NCBI GenBank assembly: GCA_903813345.2
Contig: CAIIXF020000001.1
Coordinates: 18,619,915 to 18,683,914 of the forward strand
Source of the DNA: Owenia fusiformis
Taxonomy: Eukaryota > Annelida > Polychaeta > Sabellida > Oweniidae
Direction of reading: 5' to 3'
DNA: 64,000 nt
In this document: positions 1-12,917 of the stretch, piece by piece
Numbering within the stretch: the stretch's first letter is position 1
How the letters are laid out: the number at the start of each line of letters is the position of its first letter
Program-made: the position numbers and the translations under genes
The notes under the pieces: model-generated
Seen by the model: only the letters and a program-made list of their open reading frames with translations
Database searches by the model: none
What the model was told of the DNA's origin: nothing

Positions 1-225
1 TATAACCAGCTTACTTTCTCGCTCCTTGTACTATTGAACAATTTACATTCCTTGTACCCTGTATTGATCAACTTTTGCAACTGTGTACCGTGTACTAAGA
101 CATATCAAATATTTTAAAATTTAAAACGATATTATTTACATTATTTCTTCAACTATCATATAACTTGGAACATGGACTTCACTATTACACCACTGAAGTT
201 CAGCGAATAGCAATATTGATTCACT

Positions 226-330
226 CCGAGCACCAAACGTATTAACCTTTTGACTAAGCAGTCGATATACTCAAAAGCGACCTGTTTGAAAGCCAAAGAA
301 TTCGCGCATGCGCGATCGAGGTAGGGTAGT
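226..330. promoter_or_regulatory. CpG-rich patch with NRF1-type site
   Basis: TTCGCGCATGCGCGATCGAG at about 301-320 contains the GCGCATGCGC palindrome typical of NRF1 sites at metazoan promoters. No gene start could be tied to it inside the window. Confidence 0.3.
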
Positions 331-839
331 GTGTCTTTATCTCCAGTCAATTAGCAAGCTTGTCACCTGGTTTTTCGTTTTTTGACCTTGTCAATATGTT
401 TGCTGAGTACCAGTTCAGTATATCATCAGAACTCAAAGTTCAAAAATGGATAGCTTTTGGAAAAGTAAAAAATTAGAGATATCTCACTTCCCATGAAATT
501 GCAGCTGCCCTTTGACATGGTAGGACTATGTGTCTCCCCTTATTTCATGCCCCTACAGGTTCAGACACTATATCTTGATTCCAATCTTTGAACGTTTTGT
601 TGCGATTTTATACAATAGAGACAACAATGAAATAACTGTAAATGCTGCAAGACAAGAAATGTTCACAAAGAAAACAACTCAAATTGAGAACATCCCACCA
701 TAAGTTGCATAAGTTGGTTCCAGGCAATTATACCTATGTCAGTCCTTGTTTCACCCTCACAATTGAGTTGGGAATCCATTACCACAAAGGCTGGGAAAAA
801 AACAGTGCTCGACAAAAAGATGAAAGTGCTTTTTTTGTC

Positions 840-2165
840 ATTCTAGTGAACCTCAAAAATGGCTCTGGCTCTTAAATCAAAGGGAATGGTGTCCTGATGA
901 TATCTGAAAAATTGCAAATGCCCCCTCCCATCAAATCCTTTTGTTGATTTTTTTAAATATGATCTATATTCATTTTTAATATGTTATTTTCAATGTTTAA
1001 AATCAATTTTTAAGATTGCATCCGTATTTCTCATGGATATGATATTCATTATTAAAGCTTGACCGAGGGCGATGCCCACTTTATCAACATGTTAATATTC
1101 AAGTTAATGAGTCTTCTATTATGGATAGGAAATTTACCTATTTTGTGCATTTAAGCACTTCAACACTCTTATTATCAGTATCACTGAGCTAGGTGTCATG
1201 TCCATTATCTAGATTCTGGACAGCTGTATATGTAGTATAAGCTCTCTTGAGAATTTAGAGACTGCAGTCTTTGACTGTGGCGGCCCTTCTGGTTCTGGTT
1301 CAACCAATGAAAGAGGTTTAATAGCCTAAATGTTCAGCATATGAAAAGTGGGCGTCACCCATGACTGGTCTTTAACAACTATGAAAATTAAAGAGAAACC
1401 ATCTGGAAATAAAGAGGAAAATTCTCCTGTCCTATAGCCCTCACATAGTCAAGGCACAGTATTTCAATTTGAATAATCAGAAACCAAAGCTTGAAGACTG
1501 GTACATTCTTTTGGTCAGCACGGCATTCATCAAACTGTTTAGGCACTTGGTCAGCACGCCATTCATCAAACTGTTTAAGCACATCATCATCTAAATTCTG
1601 GAGAGTTGTGTCTGTAGCATAGGTTCTCTTCAGGAGAGTATAGAGACTCGACATACATGTACATAGAATAGTGGATACATGTTGTAGATCTGGGACATTT
1701 GTTGCTTTCTTCTTTCTTGTAAACAGGGGTGTGATATGGTCTAAGCCTTTAAGAATGCAAAGATTAATTATAGCACCTTACATCAAAAAGGTATCTGATG
1801 TTATCCAGAAAACCGAATTACATTCATTTGTTCAACCCATGATAGAGATTTGATAACCTAAATGTTCAAGGTATGAAAAGTGGGCGTCGCCCATGATTAG
1901 TCTTTAACAATGATGAAAATCGATGATAAATAATCTTGTTATGTTTGCAAAATTTCTTTACCATGAAAATAGCACTCTAAAACTGTAGTATGACCATATT
2001 CAAAGAAATTTTTTTATGAAAAAAATATTTCGATATCTCCCCACCCCCATGGGATTCGGTGGGAGGGGGTACTTACTATTTTTTGATCATTCTAGTGGAC
2101 CACAAAAATGGCTCTGGCTCTTAAATCAAAGGGAATGGTATTCTGATGATATGTGGAAAGTTTCA
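840..2165. repeat. Paired direct repeats in the first 2 kb
   Basis: AAAAATGGCTCTGGCTCTTA and its surroundings occur at 845-915 and 2,095-2,165. A second pair, CCTAAATGTTCA followed by GTATGAAAAGTGGGCGTC, occurs at 1,325-1,380 and 1,857-1,915. They are nested, so a region may have been locally duplicated and rearranged. Confidence 0.7.
1388..1654 (-). pseudogene. Relic of the same uncharacterised family
   Basis: The 88-codon frame includes VPVFKLWFLIIQIEILCLDY and VRAIGQENFPLYFQMVSLL, resembling the segment FKxWFxxIxxxxLLLxFxRAxRExNWxLHL of the family. A 13-residue internal duplication (KQFDEWRADQVP / KQFDECRADQKN) is visible. A fragment only. Confidence 0.4.
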
Positions 2166-2590
2166 CGCTTCGTTCCATGAATGAACTATTTTTGCACTAT
2201 TGATCTCGCTAACTGAGCATCTTTGAATCAAAAATCCTAAAGAGATCATCACGGCAATATGATCTAATACTCTATTTCCATAGCCTTGTAGTCATGGACT
2301 AGCAGTAAATGTACATGTACTTGTATTGTTTAAAGTCATATCTCAAATCTATAAATTGCACACTAACAAACACCCATATTATACTAAAATAATATCAAGC
2401 ACACAATCAAAGCTCTTAGCTATGTTGGAGGGGGTGAGACTTGATGAGATTTGTTGAATGTGCGCTTCATGAGTTATGGGTGGTATCCCCATATCTAATT
2501 TATAAATGATACAATATATATATACATTTCTTTATCGTATGATCTGTAAATGAAGCCCTCTGATTGGTCAGTTCTTGTGCTGTACCAATC

Positions 2591-2700
2591 TGTATTGCTA
2601 CTGAGATTGTCCCCGTTGTTTATCTCCGTCGTAATACACTGTGGCTAGTCGATCTATGTGGATGCAGTCAATTATATGTAATGTATCGTGGGTACTCGCG
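2591..2700. repeat. Outer inverted repeat, left copy
   Basis: CTGTATTGCTACTGAGATTG, AATACACTGTGGCTAGTCGA, TCTATGTGGATGCAGTCA and ATGTAATGTATCGTG occur here and, reverse-complemented, at 14,393-14,500. The copies are about 12 kb apart. Confidence 0.85.
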
Positions 2701-3859
2701 TACATTATAGGGAATGGGATCATTGCAAAAATATGACAGCAAATCGAGGTAAGTGATCTCAGAGTTTCTACTTAACATTGTGACTTGAAATCTTGCACAC
2801 ATATTCAATATACATAGTATGACAATGTGTGAAAGTTTCAGCTACCATATTCCTGTTATAGGGAAGATATTTGAAAAACATTTCGTAAACGTCAACATAT
2901 ATGTATAAAATGGATGCACCTATGTATCATTTGGATTCAGAACGGTAACAAATGGATGCTTTAATAAATTTAGGCTAGGCAAATGGAAGTTTAACATCCC
3001 AAAAATTGCAACAGTTTTTAAATTAGGCTTATATTGTATATTGATACCAGTTGAAAAACATATCAAAAATATAGAAAAATATATGCAGTGGACAAATGTG
3101 AAATGTCACATTCTAGGTACCCCCCTCCAAATTTGAGTATGGGATTGTAAATATTTTTTTATTTCAAAATAGAATGCTCTTGTCAACTAAACGAGTAATA
3201 TTATGATAGTTTACTGACATAAGAGCAACTAAAAATTGTTAACCAACTATTTGAGTGCAAAAATTGGCATTTCTAGCCCCAATTATCCGAAAATAGGCCA
3301 TCAAATAGCCCGTATTTAATTTAACAATGTATCTATTTCTGTATCAATTTATCTGAATTGCATGAAAAAAATCAAGGAGGTTATTGTACACCTGACCATT
3401 GTATTTGATAAGTATCAGGGTCATTAAGTGAATATTAAGGGTGAAAATAATATTTGAAATTTCAATATTTTACCACACCCACTTTTGGGGTGACCTTACT
3501 TTTGATTAATTACTTCAAAGATATGTCATATTTGAACTCAATAGCACAACGTAATTATTTGTAAAGGCTTATTTTGTCCTGAAATCAGTTTTTTGATGTT
3601 TTCAGGAAAGAATTGTGTAAAAAAGTAAAAAAAAACAGCAAATGCCAGGTGAAATATAGGGGAAGCCCTACTTTTAGTTGATAACTGCTAAATTATCAAA
3701 TGTTTTTCCCTTTAAATTCAATTTGATATATAATATACCTTTTCTGGTAGAACAGAGAACGATTTGTTAGAAATTAAGTAGAATCAGTGGTCTAAAAATA
3801 TCCTTGAAAAGGCAACAAAATGTTAAATATCCCTGTCCCTGTCATCAGTTTATTAATAC

Positions 3860-4409
3860 AGTATGAGCCAAAAAAGGTAACCCAACCAAATGTTTGTTAA
3901 TAACCCAGTCATTCAGCATGGGTTTGACATCATATTTGGCACAATTACCTTGTTCAATGTTCTTTCATTCTGCTTAGTGTCATTGATCTATCCTTAATAG
4001 TCACGATTTTATGGCCATTTACAAACTGTGCTCAAAATATCGAAATGTGCCTAACTGACTGGACATCAATGCCAAGTCAAGTTTTTTTTATCTGTGGACC
4101 TTTCTTCTATACTAGCAACACTTGAAACATTAAAACAAGAGATAAGAATGAAGATGAGAGCCATAACACAAGATTTTTATGCTCTTGATTTGAACAACTA
4201 CGCACGATACGTTCAAGTTGGCCTCCAGGCATGACACCCATATTTCATGGCATGGTATAAAATGGCCATAAAATCGTGACCACTAGAGATAGACCACTGA
4301 GATTGGGTAGATTGATAATACATTGACCAAGACTCAACTCATGCAGGATGACTGGACTGAGTTATTAAGATTTGTTTGGGTTACCTTTTTGGCTCGCCCT
4401 GTATTAAGG
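3860..4409. mobile_element. TA-flanked MITE with GAGCCAAAAA ends
   Basis: Left CAGTATGAGCCAAAAAAGGT, right ACCTTTTTGGCTCGCCCTG, each next to TA. Inner blocks also pair (GTCACGATTTTATGGCCATT / AATGGCCATAAAATCGTGAC). 550 bp, Tc1/mariner-type. Confidence 0.8.
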
Positions 4410-4727
4410 AAAAATTGTTACTTTTGACTAAGGTGTTCTTAACCTCACAGTGATATTGAGAAATGAAATGAAGAAGTTCAACTGAAGAATTGGATTTCAA
4501 GATGAAATTCAATAATTAATGAGGAAAAGGTTTCTACGTTAATAAATCCTACTGAGTTAACTAGTGTAACACAAAGTAAATCCCTGGTCTTTATCGGGGT
4601 CTTTATACAGGGCATGGTTCGATTACGTTATGTTCATTGTCAAAAAGCTGCCTTAATTTTGTAATCTTAACCGTCATATATGGCAACAATCAGTTACAAA
4701 CTTGTCTATCACCAAACTTCATTAAGG

Positions 4728-5096
4728 GTGGATCTGGGAACCAACAAGGGGGGGGCAAATTTCAGGTCTGAGAAAAAAACATCTGGGCTTGCGCGGGAAA
4801 AAAAATTTGGGCCCCTAAAACCCTAAATTTTGAAACATTGAGGCCCATTATCTTCAAATGTGGCCTGTAATTAAAAAATAAGGCCTTAAAAGGCCCACTA
4901 ATGACCAAAAAGGCCCACTTTTCGGGGCCTTAAGGCCTTTTTCAGGCCCTATTTTTCTCTGGGCCCACCCAAGGGTACCCTGCGTGCAGAGTCTAGTTAA
5001 ACTACAGACGAAGACGAAGCTCTCTTTTAAGGAGTGAAGTCAAACGAATGCAAAGGGTAACCCAAGGGGGGGGGTGCGGCCCCCAGATCCGCCAGT
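4728..5096. mobile_element. hAT-like element interrupted by a TACCCT MITE
   Basis: Right end CCCCCAGATCCGCCAGTG; left end GGTGGATCTGGG is weaker. G-rich tracts next to both ends (GGGGGGG). Interrupted at 4,976-5,059 by the 84-bp MITE. Confidence 0.6.
4976..5059. mobile_element. TACCCT-ended MITE, 84-bp short form, nested
   Basis: Starts TACCCTGCGTGCAGAGTCTA and ends GAATGCAAAGGGTA, flanked by exact 9-bp ACCCAAGGG on each side. It lies inside the hAT-like element 4,728-5,096. Confidence 0.9.
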
Positions 5097-5338
5097 GTTC
5101 ATTATTTAGTCACCATTATTTTCATAATCAGTAATGGAGGTATTTGCACAAATATCAGAAATTGGAGGAAGAACACGGGGCTGCAATAATTCAGATCTTG
5201 CTGTTCTCTTTTAATAGAATTTTTGAAGCCTAAGTTCAGTTAGGGTTTCACCGTTTTTCCACCTTAAATTGACAAAAGAGCATGTTCCTCTGCAATGACA
5301 GAGTTGCTTGCATTTCACTGGTTTCCACTTAATTACGT

Positions 5339-5783
5339 TGTAACAAAATGTCGGAACATCGAAGGTATGATTTTTCTTTTTTCCTTATTTCACACGTTGT
5401 AGGCAGAATTTCCACAACATTGTTATCACAAAATTGTATCAGTATTATGTGTTTAAAAAATGTACATATTTGCGAACAAATAGTTCAGAAGACAACAGAA
5501 TCGTCGATTTAATTCCTCACTTTATTTACATAAACGGTATTTCGATAAACAGTTAAGATCTGCACTTTTGACCCAAATCGTTTATGTAACTTAGTAAGGA
5601 ATTAAATCAACAATTCTGTTGTCTTCTGAGCTATTTTTGCGCAAACATGTACATTTTCTAAAACATATGATACTGATACACGATCACGATGGTAAGAAAA
5701 AACATCGTGGGGATTCTGCCTATAACGCGTGAAAAAAAGAAAAAAGAAAAATCGTACCTTCGACGTTTAGACATTTTGTTACC
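5339..5783. mobile_element. Palindromic element, 445 bp
   Basis: Left GTAACAAAATGTCGGAACAT and AGAAGACAACAGAATCGTCG; right CAACAATTCTGTTGTCTTCT and CGACGTTTAGACATTTTGTTAC. Arms of about 190 bp with moderate divergence. Confidence 0.78.
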
Positions 5784-8019
5784 GAAACGACCCATTTGGT
5801 AATTTAAAAACAACCGCTTGTTTTCTCAAGAACTCTATCTTTTTTATCTGCCTCAATGATAGCTTCTTGGTTATGCCAGGTATAACCAGAATGCGGTGTC
5901 ACACCCCAGAAAAGATAAACAAAAGACAATCTTATTTCATTTATATTCCAACATTTTGTTTCTTGGGTTACTGCTTTTGGTTCAGGTTTGAGGAAAATGT
6001 TGAAGTTTGTGTACACAAGGAGATCTGTATGAGAACTGTATTTGAGGTTTGGACACTTTGGATTACAGTTTTCACAATCACAATATCTGCATCCGATTCT
6101 GAATGTAGCACATGCACACTCAATGTTTTCCAACCTGACAGACAGAATTACCATCATTCCTACGCACTGAAATTATATTAATGAAAGACTCCCCAGATAT
6201 CTGAGATTTAAATGTGCTCTATCAGTTTAAATTCCGTTTAATAACCATAAATTAGTTTCTACAGCATTATACATCCAATTGATAGTTCCATAGTAATGTA
6301 CTCCTATGTGATGATTTATTTATCTGATGGATTTAAATATATGCAAATTTTGTAATTGCGGATTGTAATTAATAATTTTAATTTAAACAATATTAAATTG
6401 CACAGAAACTACAACTTACATTATTTATTTAGATAAGCCTAGTATATCAGTTATCAAATACCCTAATACCCTAATATCAAAGTGGTGATTTGTAATTATT
6501 CATCAAATAAAAGTGAGGTCACCTTAACATTTCACCTGGTGCAACTAATAATTCCTATTTTTCATACTAATAAGGTATAAACCTTCACAAAACTTGTATT
6601 TTAGATGATGACAAGCCTATATAAACGATTTAGATGTCAACTCTAACACAAATGTGATGCATTGTGGGAGTTAGTCATAAAAACTATAGTCTCCCCTATA
6701 GTGGGTGGGGCAAAACTATGAAAATGAAGTAATTTTTTTCTTCCTAAGTATACACGTTAGAATTCTGACACTCTCCAAATATGAAGTTCATATGAATATG
6801 TAACACCATGATTTTTTTCATGTTTTTCTGACAAACTGATCCTAAAATATCTAAATAGATATGTGATAACATGCCTGTTTTGTGCCTATTTTGTTATACT
6901 TTGGGGTCAAATGACCAATTACTGGTCTCAAAAATGATTAAAATAATATTTTAATTATTTGTGAATATGTTATCTATCATAATAAAGCTTGAATACTTGA
7001 CTAAAGTATTCCATTTGGGAAGAAAAAATTGTTTCCTACCAATACTCAATTTTGGGGTAGGGCTGTAGGGGGTACCTAGGAAGTGAAATTTCATATTTGT
7101 CCACTGCATACATTTTTCTATACTTTTGATATGTTTTTCAACTGATATCAATACATAATATAAGACTAATTTAAAAACTGTTGCAATTTTTGGGATGTTT
7201 GGGCCTTTTATGAGCCCATTTGCTTAGCCTAATTATACTTTTATCATAATGATTTATTTACTGATGGACAACTGGCCAAATTTTCTTTGTATCCATTGTT
7301 TGGATAAACATTCCTCATTCAGTAAAGTAATTAGCCACCCCATTACAAGTAGTCTAAAGACACCCTCATGAAAAATTGAAAATAATATATATAAACCCAT
7401 CAACTGGAAAATGCCATTACAGATGAAATAAAGGACCCACGGTCCTGTGCTCACACTGTGTAGAACCTTCAGAGGAATGTATATCCTGATTTTCAAACAA
7501 AAGTATTGGTAAATATGAGATCAATAAAAGATGAGTCCTTTGTTGTTGGTTCAGATATGATTTGTTGTAGTCAAAGGAAAAACTATGAATTTGACCTAGA
7601 TTTTGACCTAGGCCTTTTAGTGTCCAAATTAAGTAGATTTTGAGGACGGCTTCTATTGTAGATTCTTATTAAGTTGGCTGCATCCAAGCTGTACCAGTGT
7701 TGTGTTGTTACAATTGATAATTTTCTCAAGCCCCATTGACTTAACATGGGATACCAAAATAGCGATTCGGATCAAAATCTGGTTTGCAGATTCGGATTTC
7801 TTGGACAATTCTACACATATTTCATAACTTATACATTGAATTCCAAGAACTTTTTATTGTGACCTACTTTTCGGATGCCATATCTCAAAAACGGTAAGAG
7901 TGATCAAAAACAACTTGCCTGTAGGGATTAGCTTTTTTCCAAGGAACATGATTAAAAAAACGGAGCAAAAATATTGAAAGACGACTGAGAAAATTGAAAA
8001 AATGACAAAGTACTGGATT

Positions 8020-8130
8020 TGACCTAGTTCTTGACCTTTGACCTAGATTAAACCTGATTAGACCTAGATCTGGACTTGGACCTGAACTGGACCTTGACTT
8101 GGACCTGGACCTGGAAATGGACTGGACTGG
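8020..8130. repeat. Degenerate GACCTGGACCT low-complexity tract
   Basis: Imperfect hexamer-type repeat (GACCTAG, GACTTGGACCTG). It includes TTGACCTTTGACCTAG, which matches a nuclear-receptor DR1 pattern, probably by chance given the repeat. Confidence 0.7.
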
Positions 8131-8822
8131 TATTTTTTCAATCTTTTCTTCACTTCTCTTGACTTTCTATAAGGCTATCATCAGATCGATTTTTCTCGAA
8201 ATTTAAAAATCAGCAATTTCTCGATACCGTGCGAACTTGGGAAATGGCGATGTTAGGTCAAATAGACATTATGGATATACATAAAATGAATGTGGAAATG
8301 ACTCAATAGTGCTGTCCCTAGGTCTGATTTCGTTACTCGGCTCGGAAAAAAGGTTTGTGGGTATCATTTTGTTCCAGACACTCTCTAGAATAAATTCATC
8401 TTGGGTGGAGTAAAAATGTGTGGTAAACGAATTTGCTATGGGCAGTTAAAGAGGCGCCATCTATTCATTTTCAAACAGGGGGTAGAGGTATAAAATAATT
8501 TTTTAACACATTTTAATAGTAAAATGACATTGAAATACTAATAAAATCTTATCAAAAACATTATTTACAATCAGTATGAATTTTCTTGTGTGGATTAGGG
8601 TGAAAATAAGGGCATATCTTGAAATTCACTAAAGGGGCGCCACCTATTTTGGTACTTCTACCACGTGTAATAACTTATTTGAGATTCGTTAAGGTACGAA
8701 ATGTACTGAAAAAATTCATTCTGAAGTGCCTATATATGTTCATACCACATACTTAAAATTAGATCAATAGCTTATGTACCGGCGAAGAAAAAAATTATTG
8801 AAATTTAAAATTGTGGTATCAT

Positions 8823-9660
8823 GCAGGATAGGGGTGACCATATGTCACCTTAATAACTTCCAAAATATTGAGCATATGTATCTCAAATGTGCTCAAAATG
8901 GTGTATGTACTCTTGCTTTGTCATAATATTAGTAATAAGAAGTAGAAAAATGATTGTACATTTTAGAAATTATTAATTCTCATTTTGGCTTCTGACGTCC
9001 CAGGGGTGACCATATCTCACCTTTATAACTTCCAAAATATGGAGCATATGTATCTCAAATGTGGTCAAAATGGTGTATGTACTCTTGCTGTGTCATAATA
9101 TTAGTAATAAGAAGTAAGAAAATGATTGTACATTTAAAAAAATATTAATTCTCATTTTGGCTTCTGATGTCCCAGGGGTGACCATATGTCACCTTAATAA
9201 CTTCCAAAATATTGAGCATATGTATCTCAAATGTGCTCAAAATGGTGTATGTACTCTTGCTTTGTCATAATATTAGTAATAAGAAGTAGAAAAATGATTG
9301 TACATTTTAGAAATAATTGATTCTCATTTTGGCTTCTGAAGTCCCAGGGGTGACCATATCTCACCTTAATAACTTCCAAAATATGGAGCATATGTATCTC
9401 AAATATACTCAAAATGGTGTATGTACTCTTGCTTTGTCATAATATTATACTAATAAGATGTAGGAATATGATTATACATTTAAAAATTTAAATTTTAGCT
9501 TCTTACGTTCCTGGGTAATCATATCGCAACATATAATGATAATAATAACTTCTAAGATATGTAACATATACGCCTCAAATATTCTCAGAAAAGTCTTGTC
9601 TTTCATATTACTAATGAAATGTAGAAAAATGATTGCATTTTTTTTTAAATTTTGATTTTA
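8823..9660. repeat. 173-bp tandem repeats in left foldback arm
   Basis: Units begin GGGGTGACCATATGTCACCT at about 8,830, 9,003, 9,176 and 9,348, then become diverged. Alternate units read ATATGTCACC and ATATCTCACC, hinting at a two-unit higher-order period. Confidence 0.88.
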
Positions 9661-10229
9661 GCCTCTGGTGTCCCACCTTGATAACTCTCACGATATGCAA
9701 CTTATGCATCTCAAATGTGTGCTCAAAATGGTATAAATATAGTCTTGTTTTGTCATATTTATTTAGAATCATAAAATCAACAGTTCAGAATCAATGGATT
9801 TTGACTGTCTCCTCTACAGCTACATATAATTCAGGGCAAATAATATCTGCTTTCAAATATTTGCATCTGCTCCCCAAACACCCCTTACAGGTACAATGGA
9901 TGAGATTATTCCCTTGCATAACTTGGACCAAACATCTTTTGTAATCCATACAGGAATCCTTTTAGCCTATCAATAGTGGGAGTACTTTACTCCATTTATG
10001 AAGTAATGACAAATGTTGATAAGGTGTTAATATGTTATCCTGTGGCCTGCAATATATGCACCTTGGATCATACACTGAATTAGGGGATTTTGAGTACGTA
10101 AAATACGGGAAAAGGAGCTCTTTGTAATGATAAATCTTTCTAGCCATATTCTCTTGTTTTCATGTTTGTCATACAACATACATTGATTGTATTGAAATAT
10201 TAATTTATGATTGTGACGTCCCGCACTTC

Positions 10230-10893
10230 TTGGGTCCCAGAGAAGAGCTTAGCTTTTGGAACACTTGCATTACTCTTGGCATGATAGGCCATACAGTGAA
10301 TACAATTGTTGAGATGGGGCAAGAACAATATAGCACATTCGACAAAAGGCAACTTGAAAACCTAACAGTACCATTTGATAGAACCATATCCAGGAGCAAA
10401 GTTCTTCAGTTTATTAGGCCTCCAAAACCTCCATTCATTACAGATTATGGAAAACTATAGTTCTGAATGACCATGCCAAAAATTAGATCATTAACATGCT
10501 AAAACCCAACAGTGAAAATATGCAGAACATGAACATAAATGATTGTGCAAATTAAGTAATATTTCTTCCCCACATATAAAACATAGAAATGGAACAAGGG
10601 AGAAGGTATATCATACTAATTCTCTTGTAAATTTCCTAAGATGTGCCAAGAACAAGAGTGATCTGTTTTCCTTCCAGACATCAAAACTTTATGCTAAAAA
10701 AACTGAAAGTGTCAATTTGGATTGCATACTGAAAGAGGAAATCTTATCAGTATCTCCCTTCCCATGTTATTATTGCAGAATATGGCCATGGCAAAACTTT
10801 AGCCCTTTCCTTATGCAATCATTGCATGTGATGCCATATCTGCATTCTAATACTGTTCTAAATCATCCGATTTCCGATCTGGATTTCTTCTGA
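10230..10893 (+). pseudogene. Relic of an uncharacterised metazoan protein family in foldback spacer
   Basis: Two frames, 10,230-10,460 and 10,543-10,893, carry stretches (RPPKPPFITDYGKL; SLVNFLRCAKNKSDLFSFQT) that resemble, from memory, a large uncharacterised family repeated in amphioxus, cnidarian, mollusc and echinoderm genomes (PPSLSDxGKL; WxNFLRDxxNKQELFxFL). Both are interrupted and short. The same family seems represented at 1,388-1,654. The similarity needs a search. Confidence 0.4.
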
Positions 10894-11479
10894 TACATGT
10901 ACCATAGAATGAGACATTGCAGTTATAAAGTCATTTGTAATTCTGATATATGACAAAACATGCAAACGAGAGAATGTCAATCGGGATTAGAAGTGACTTA
11001 TCGCCCTTGTAATTTAGCAGTGGGACAGTTTGGTGTATGTTTGGGCATAAATGCGCCTTTAAGGCCTAATTTTTCAGGATATTTTCAAAATTTCGGGGGT
11101 TAAGGGGCCAATTTTGGTAAAAGAGGCTAGGCTACTCACACTACTGATAGGCTACCAGTATACAAAAGATGTTGCATCCAAGGCATGCAAAAGACTTATC
11201 GTCCATTGTTCCTGTAATATAAGGAGTGTTTGGGGAGAAGATGCAAATATTTGAAAGTAGATCTTATTGTCTCTGGGCTATATGTAGCTGCATCCTTCAG
11301 GGGAGACAGTCAAATCCATAAATTCTGAACTTCTGATTTTATGAATCTCAATAAATATGACAAAACAAGACTATATTTATACCATTTTGGGCACACATAT
11401 GAGATGCATATGTTGCATACTGTGAGAGTTATATCAAGGTGAGATATAGTTGCCCCTGGGATGTCAGATTCGGAAGCTA

Positions 11480-12310
11480 AAATGAAAATTTCAATTCAAA
11501 AAAGGTGTAATAATTTTTTCTACATCTCATGAATAATATTATGACAAAGCAAGACCATATGCCCCATTTTTGGTATATTTGAGTTGTATATGTTACATAA
11601 TTTTAGAAGTTATTGAGGGACCTCAGAAGCTAAAATTAAAATTAAAATTTTTTAAATGTATAATCATATTCCTACATCTTATTTAAGTATAATATTATGA
11701 CAAAGCAAGAGTACATACACCATTTTGAGTACCTTTGAGATACATATGCTCCATATTTTGGAAGTTATTAAGGTGAGATATGGTCACACCTGGGACGTCA
11801 GAAGCCAAAATGAGAATTAATAATTTCTAAAATCTACAATCATTTTTCTACTTCTTATTACTAATATTATGACAAAGCAAGAGTACATACACCATTTTGA
11901 GCACATTTGAGATACATATGCTCAATATTTTGGAAGTTATTAAGGTGACATATGGTCACCCCTGGGACGTCAGACGCCAAAATGAGAATTAATATTTTTT
12001 TAAATGTACAATCATTTTCTTACTTCTTATTACTAATATTATGACAAAGCAAGAGTACATACACCATTTTGACCACATTTGAGATACATATGCTCCATAT
12101 TTTGGAAGTTATAAAGGTGAGATTTGGTCACCCCTGGGACGTCAGAAGCCAAAATGAGAATTAATAATTTCTAAAATGTATAATCATTTTTCTACTTCTT
12201 ATTAGTAATATTATGCGAAGCAAGAGTACATACAACATTTTGAGCACATTTGAGATACATATGCTCCATATTTTGGAAGTTAATAATGTGAGATATGGTC
12301 ACCCCTATCC
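11480..12310. repeat. 173-bp tandem repeats in right foldback arm
   Basis: Reverse-complement counterpart of the left-arm repeats (units end GGTCACCCCTGGGACGTCAG). Copy order mirrors the left arm, so the arms were copied as whole units. Confidence 0.88.
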
Positions 12311-12867
12311 TGCATGATACCACAATTTTAAATTTCAATAATTTTTTTCTCCGCCGGTACATAAGCTATTGACCTAATTTTAAGTATGTGGTATGAACAT
12401 ATATAGGGCCTTCAGAATGAATTTTTTCAGTACATTTCGTACCTTAACGAATCTAAAATAAGTTATTACACGTGGTAGAAGTACCAAAATAGGTGGCGCC
12501 CCGGTAGTGAATTTCAAGATATGCCCTTATTTTCACCCTAATCCACACAAGAAAATTCATACTGATTGTAAATAATGTTTTTGATAAGATTTTATTAGTA
12601 TTTCAATGTCATTTTACTATTAAAATGTGTTAAAAAATTATTTTATACCCCTACACCCTGTTTGAAAATGAATAGATGGCGCCTCTTTAACTGTCCATAG
12701 CAAATTCGTTTACCACACATTTTTACTCCACCCAAGATGAATTTATTCTAGAGAGTGTCTGGAACAAAATGATACCCACAAACCTTTTTTCCGAGCCGAG
12801 TAACGAAATCAGACCTAGGGACAGCACTACAATCCGAATAGCAGTTTTAATTTGTGCAGCCAATGTT

Positions 12868-12917
12868 GACAGACGGACGGACCAACGGATGGACGGACGG
12901 ACCAACTGACGGACGCC
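12868..12917. repeat. GGAC-type microsatellite
   Basis: GACAGACGGACGGACCAACG and further GGAC/GGATGGAC units just outside the right end of the foldback element. Confidence 0.85.

Larger units (their letters stand above)
2900..7290. mobile_element. Older, diverged foldback element with later insertions
   Basis: Left arm about 2,930-3,640 and right arm about 6,490-7,250 are inverted copies (CATCCCAAAAATTGCAACAG at 2,995; its mirror at 7,173) with many differences. Between them sit three younger elements (3,860-4,409, 4,728-5,096, 5,339-5,783). No recognisable transposase. Confidence 0.7.
8308..12828. mobile_element. 4.5-kb foldback element with satellite-filled arms
   Basis: Begins AGTGCTGTCCCTAGGTCTGA and ends TCAGACCTAGGGACAGCACT. 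Left arm 8,308 to about 9,985; right arm about 11,120 to 12,828, roughly 1.7 kb each and highly similar. Each arm has a unique outer part of about 500 bp, then tandem units of about 173 bp, then a more diverged inner part. The 1.1-kb spacer holds coding relics. The plan matches Foldback/TU-type DNA transposons; the transposase family is not recognised. Confidence 0.85.

Noticed and set aside
5804-6181. 117-codon minus and 104-codon plus overlapping frames
   Set aside because: Cysteine-rich minus frame looked tempting, but no known domain, no splice or promoter context, and it lies in the spacer of an old foldback.
8020-8130. DR1-type nuclear-receptor site
   Set aside because: It falls in a GACCTGGACCT-like simple repeat, where such a match is expected by chance.
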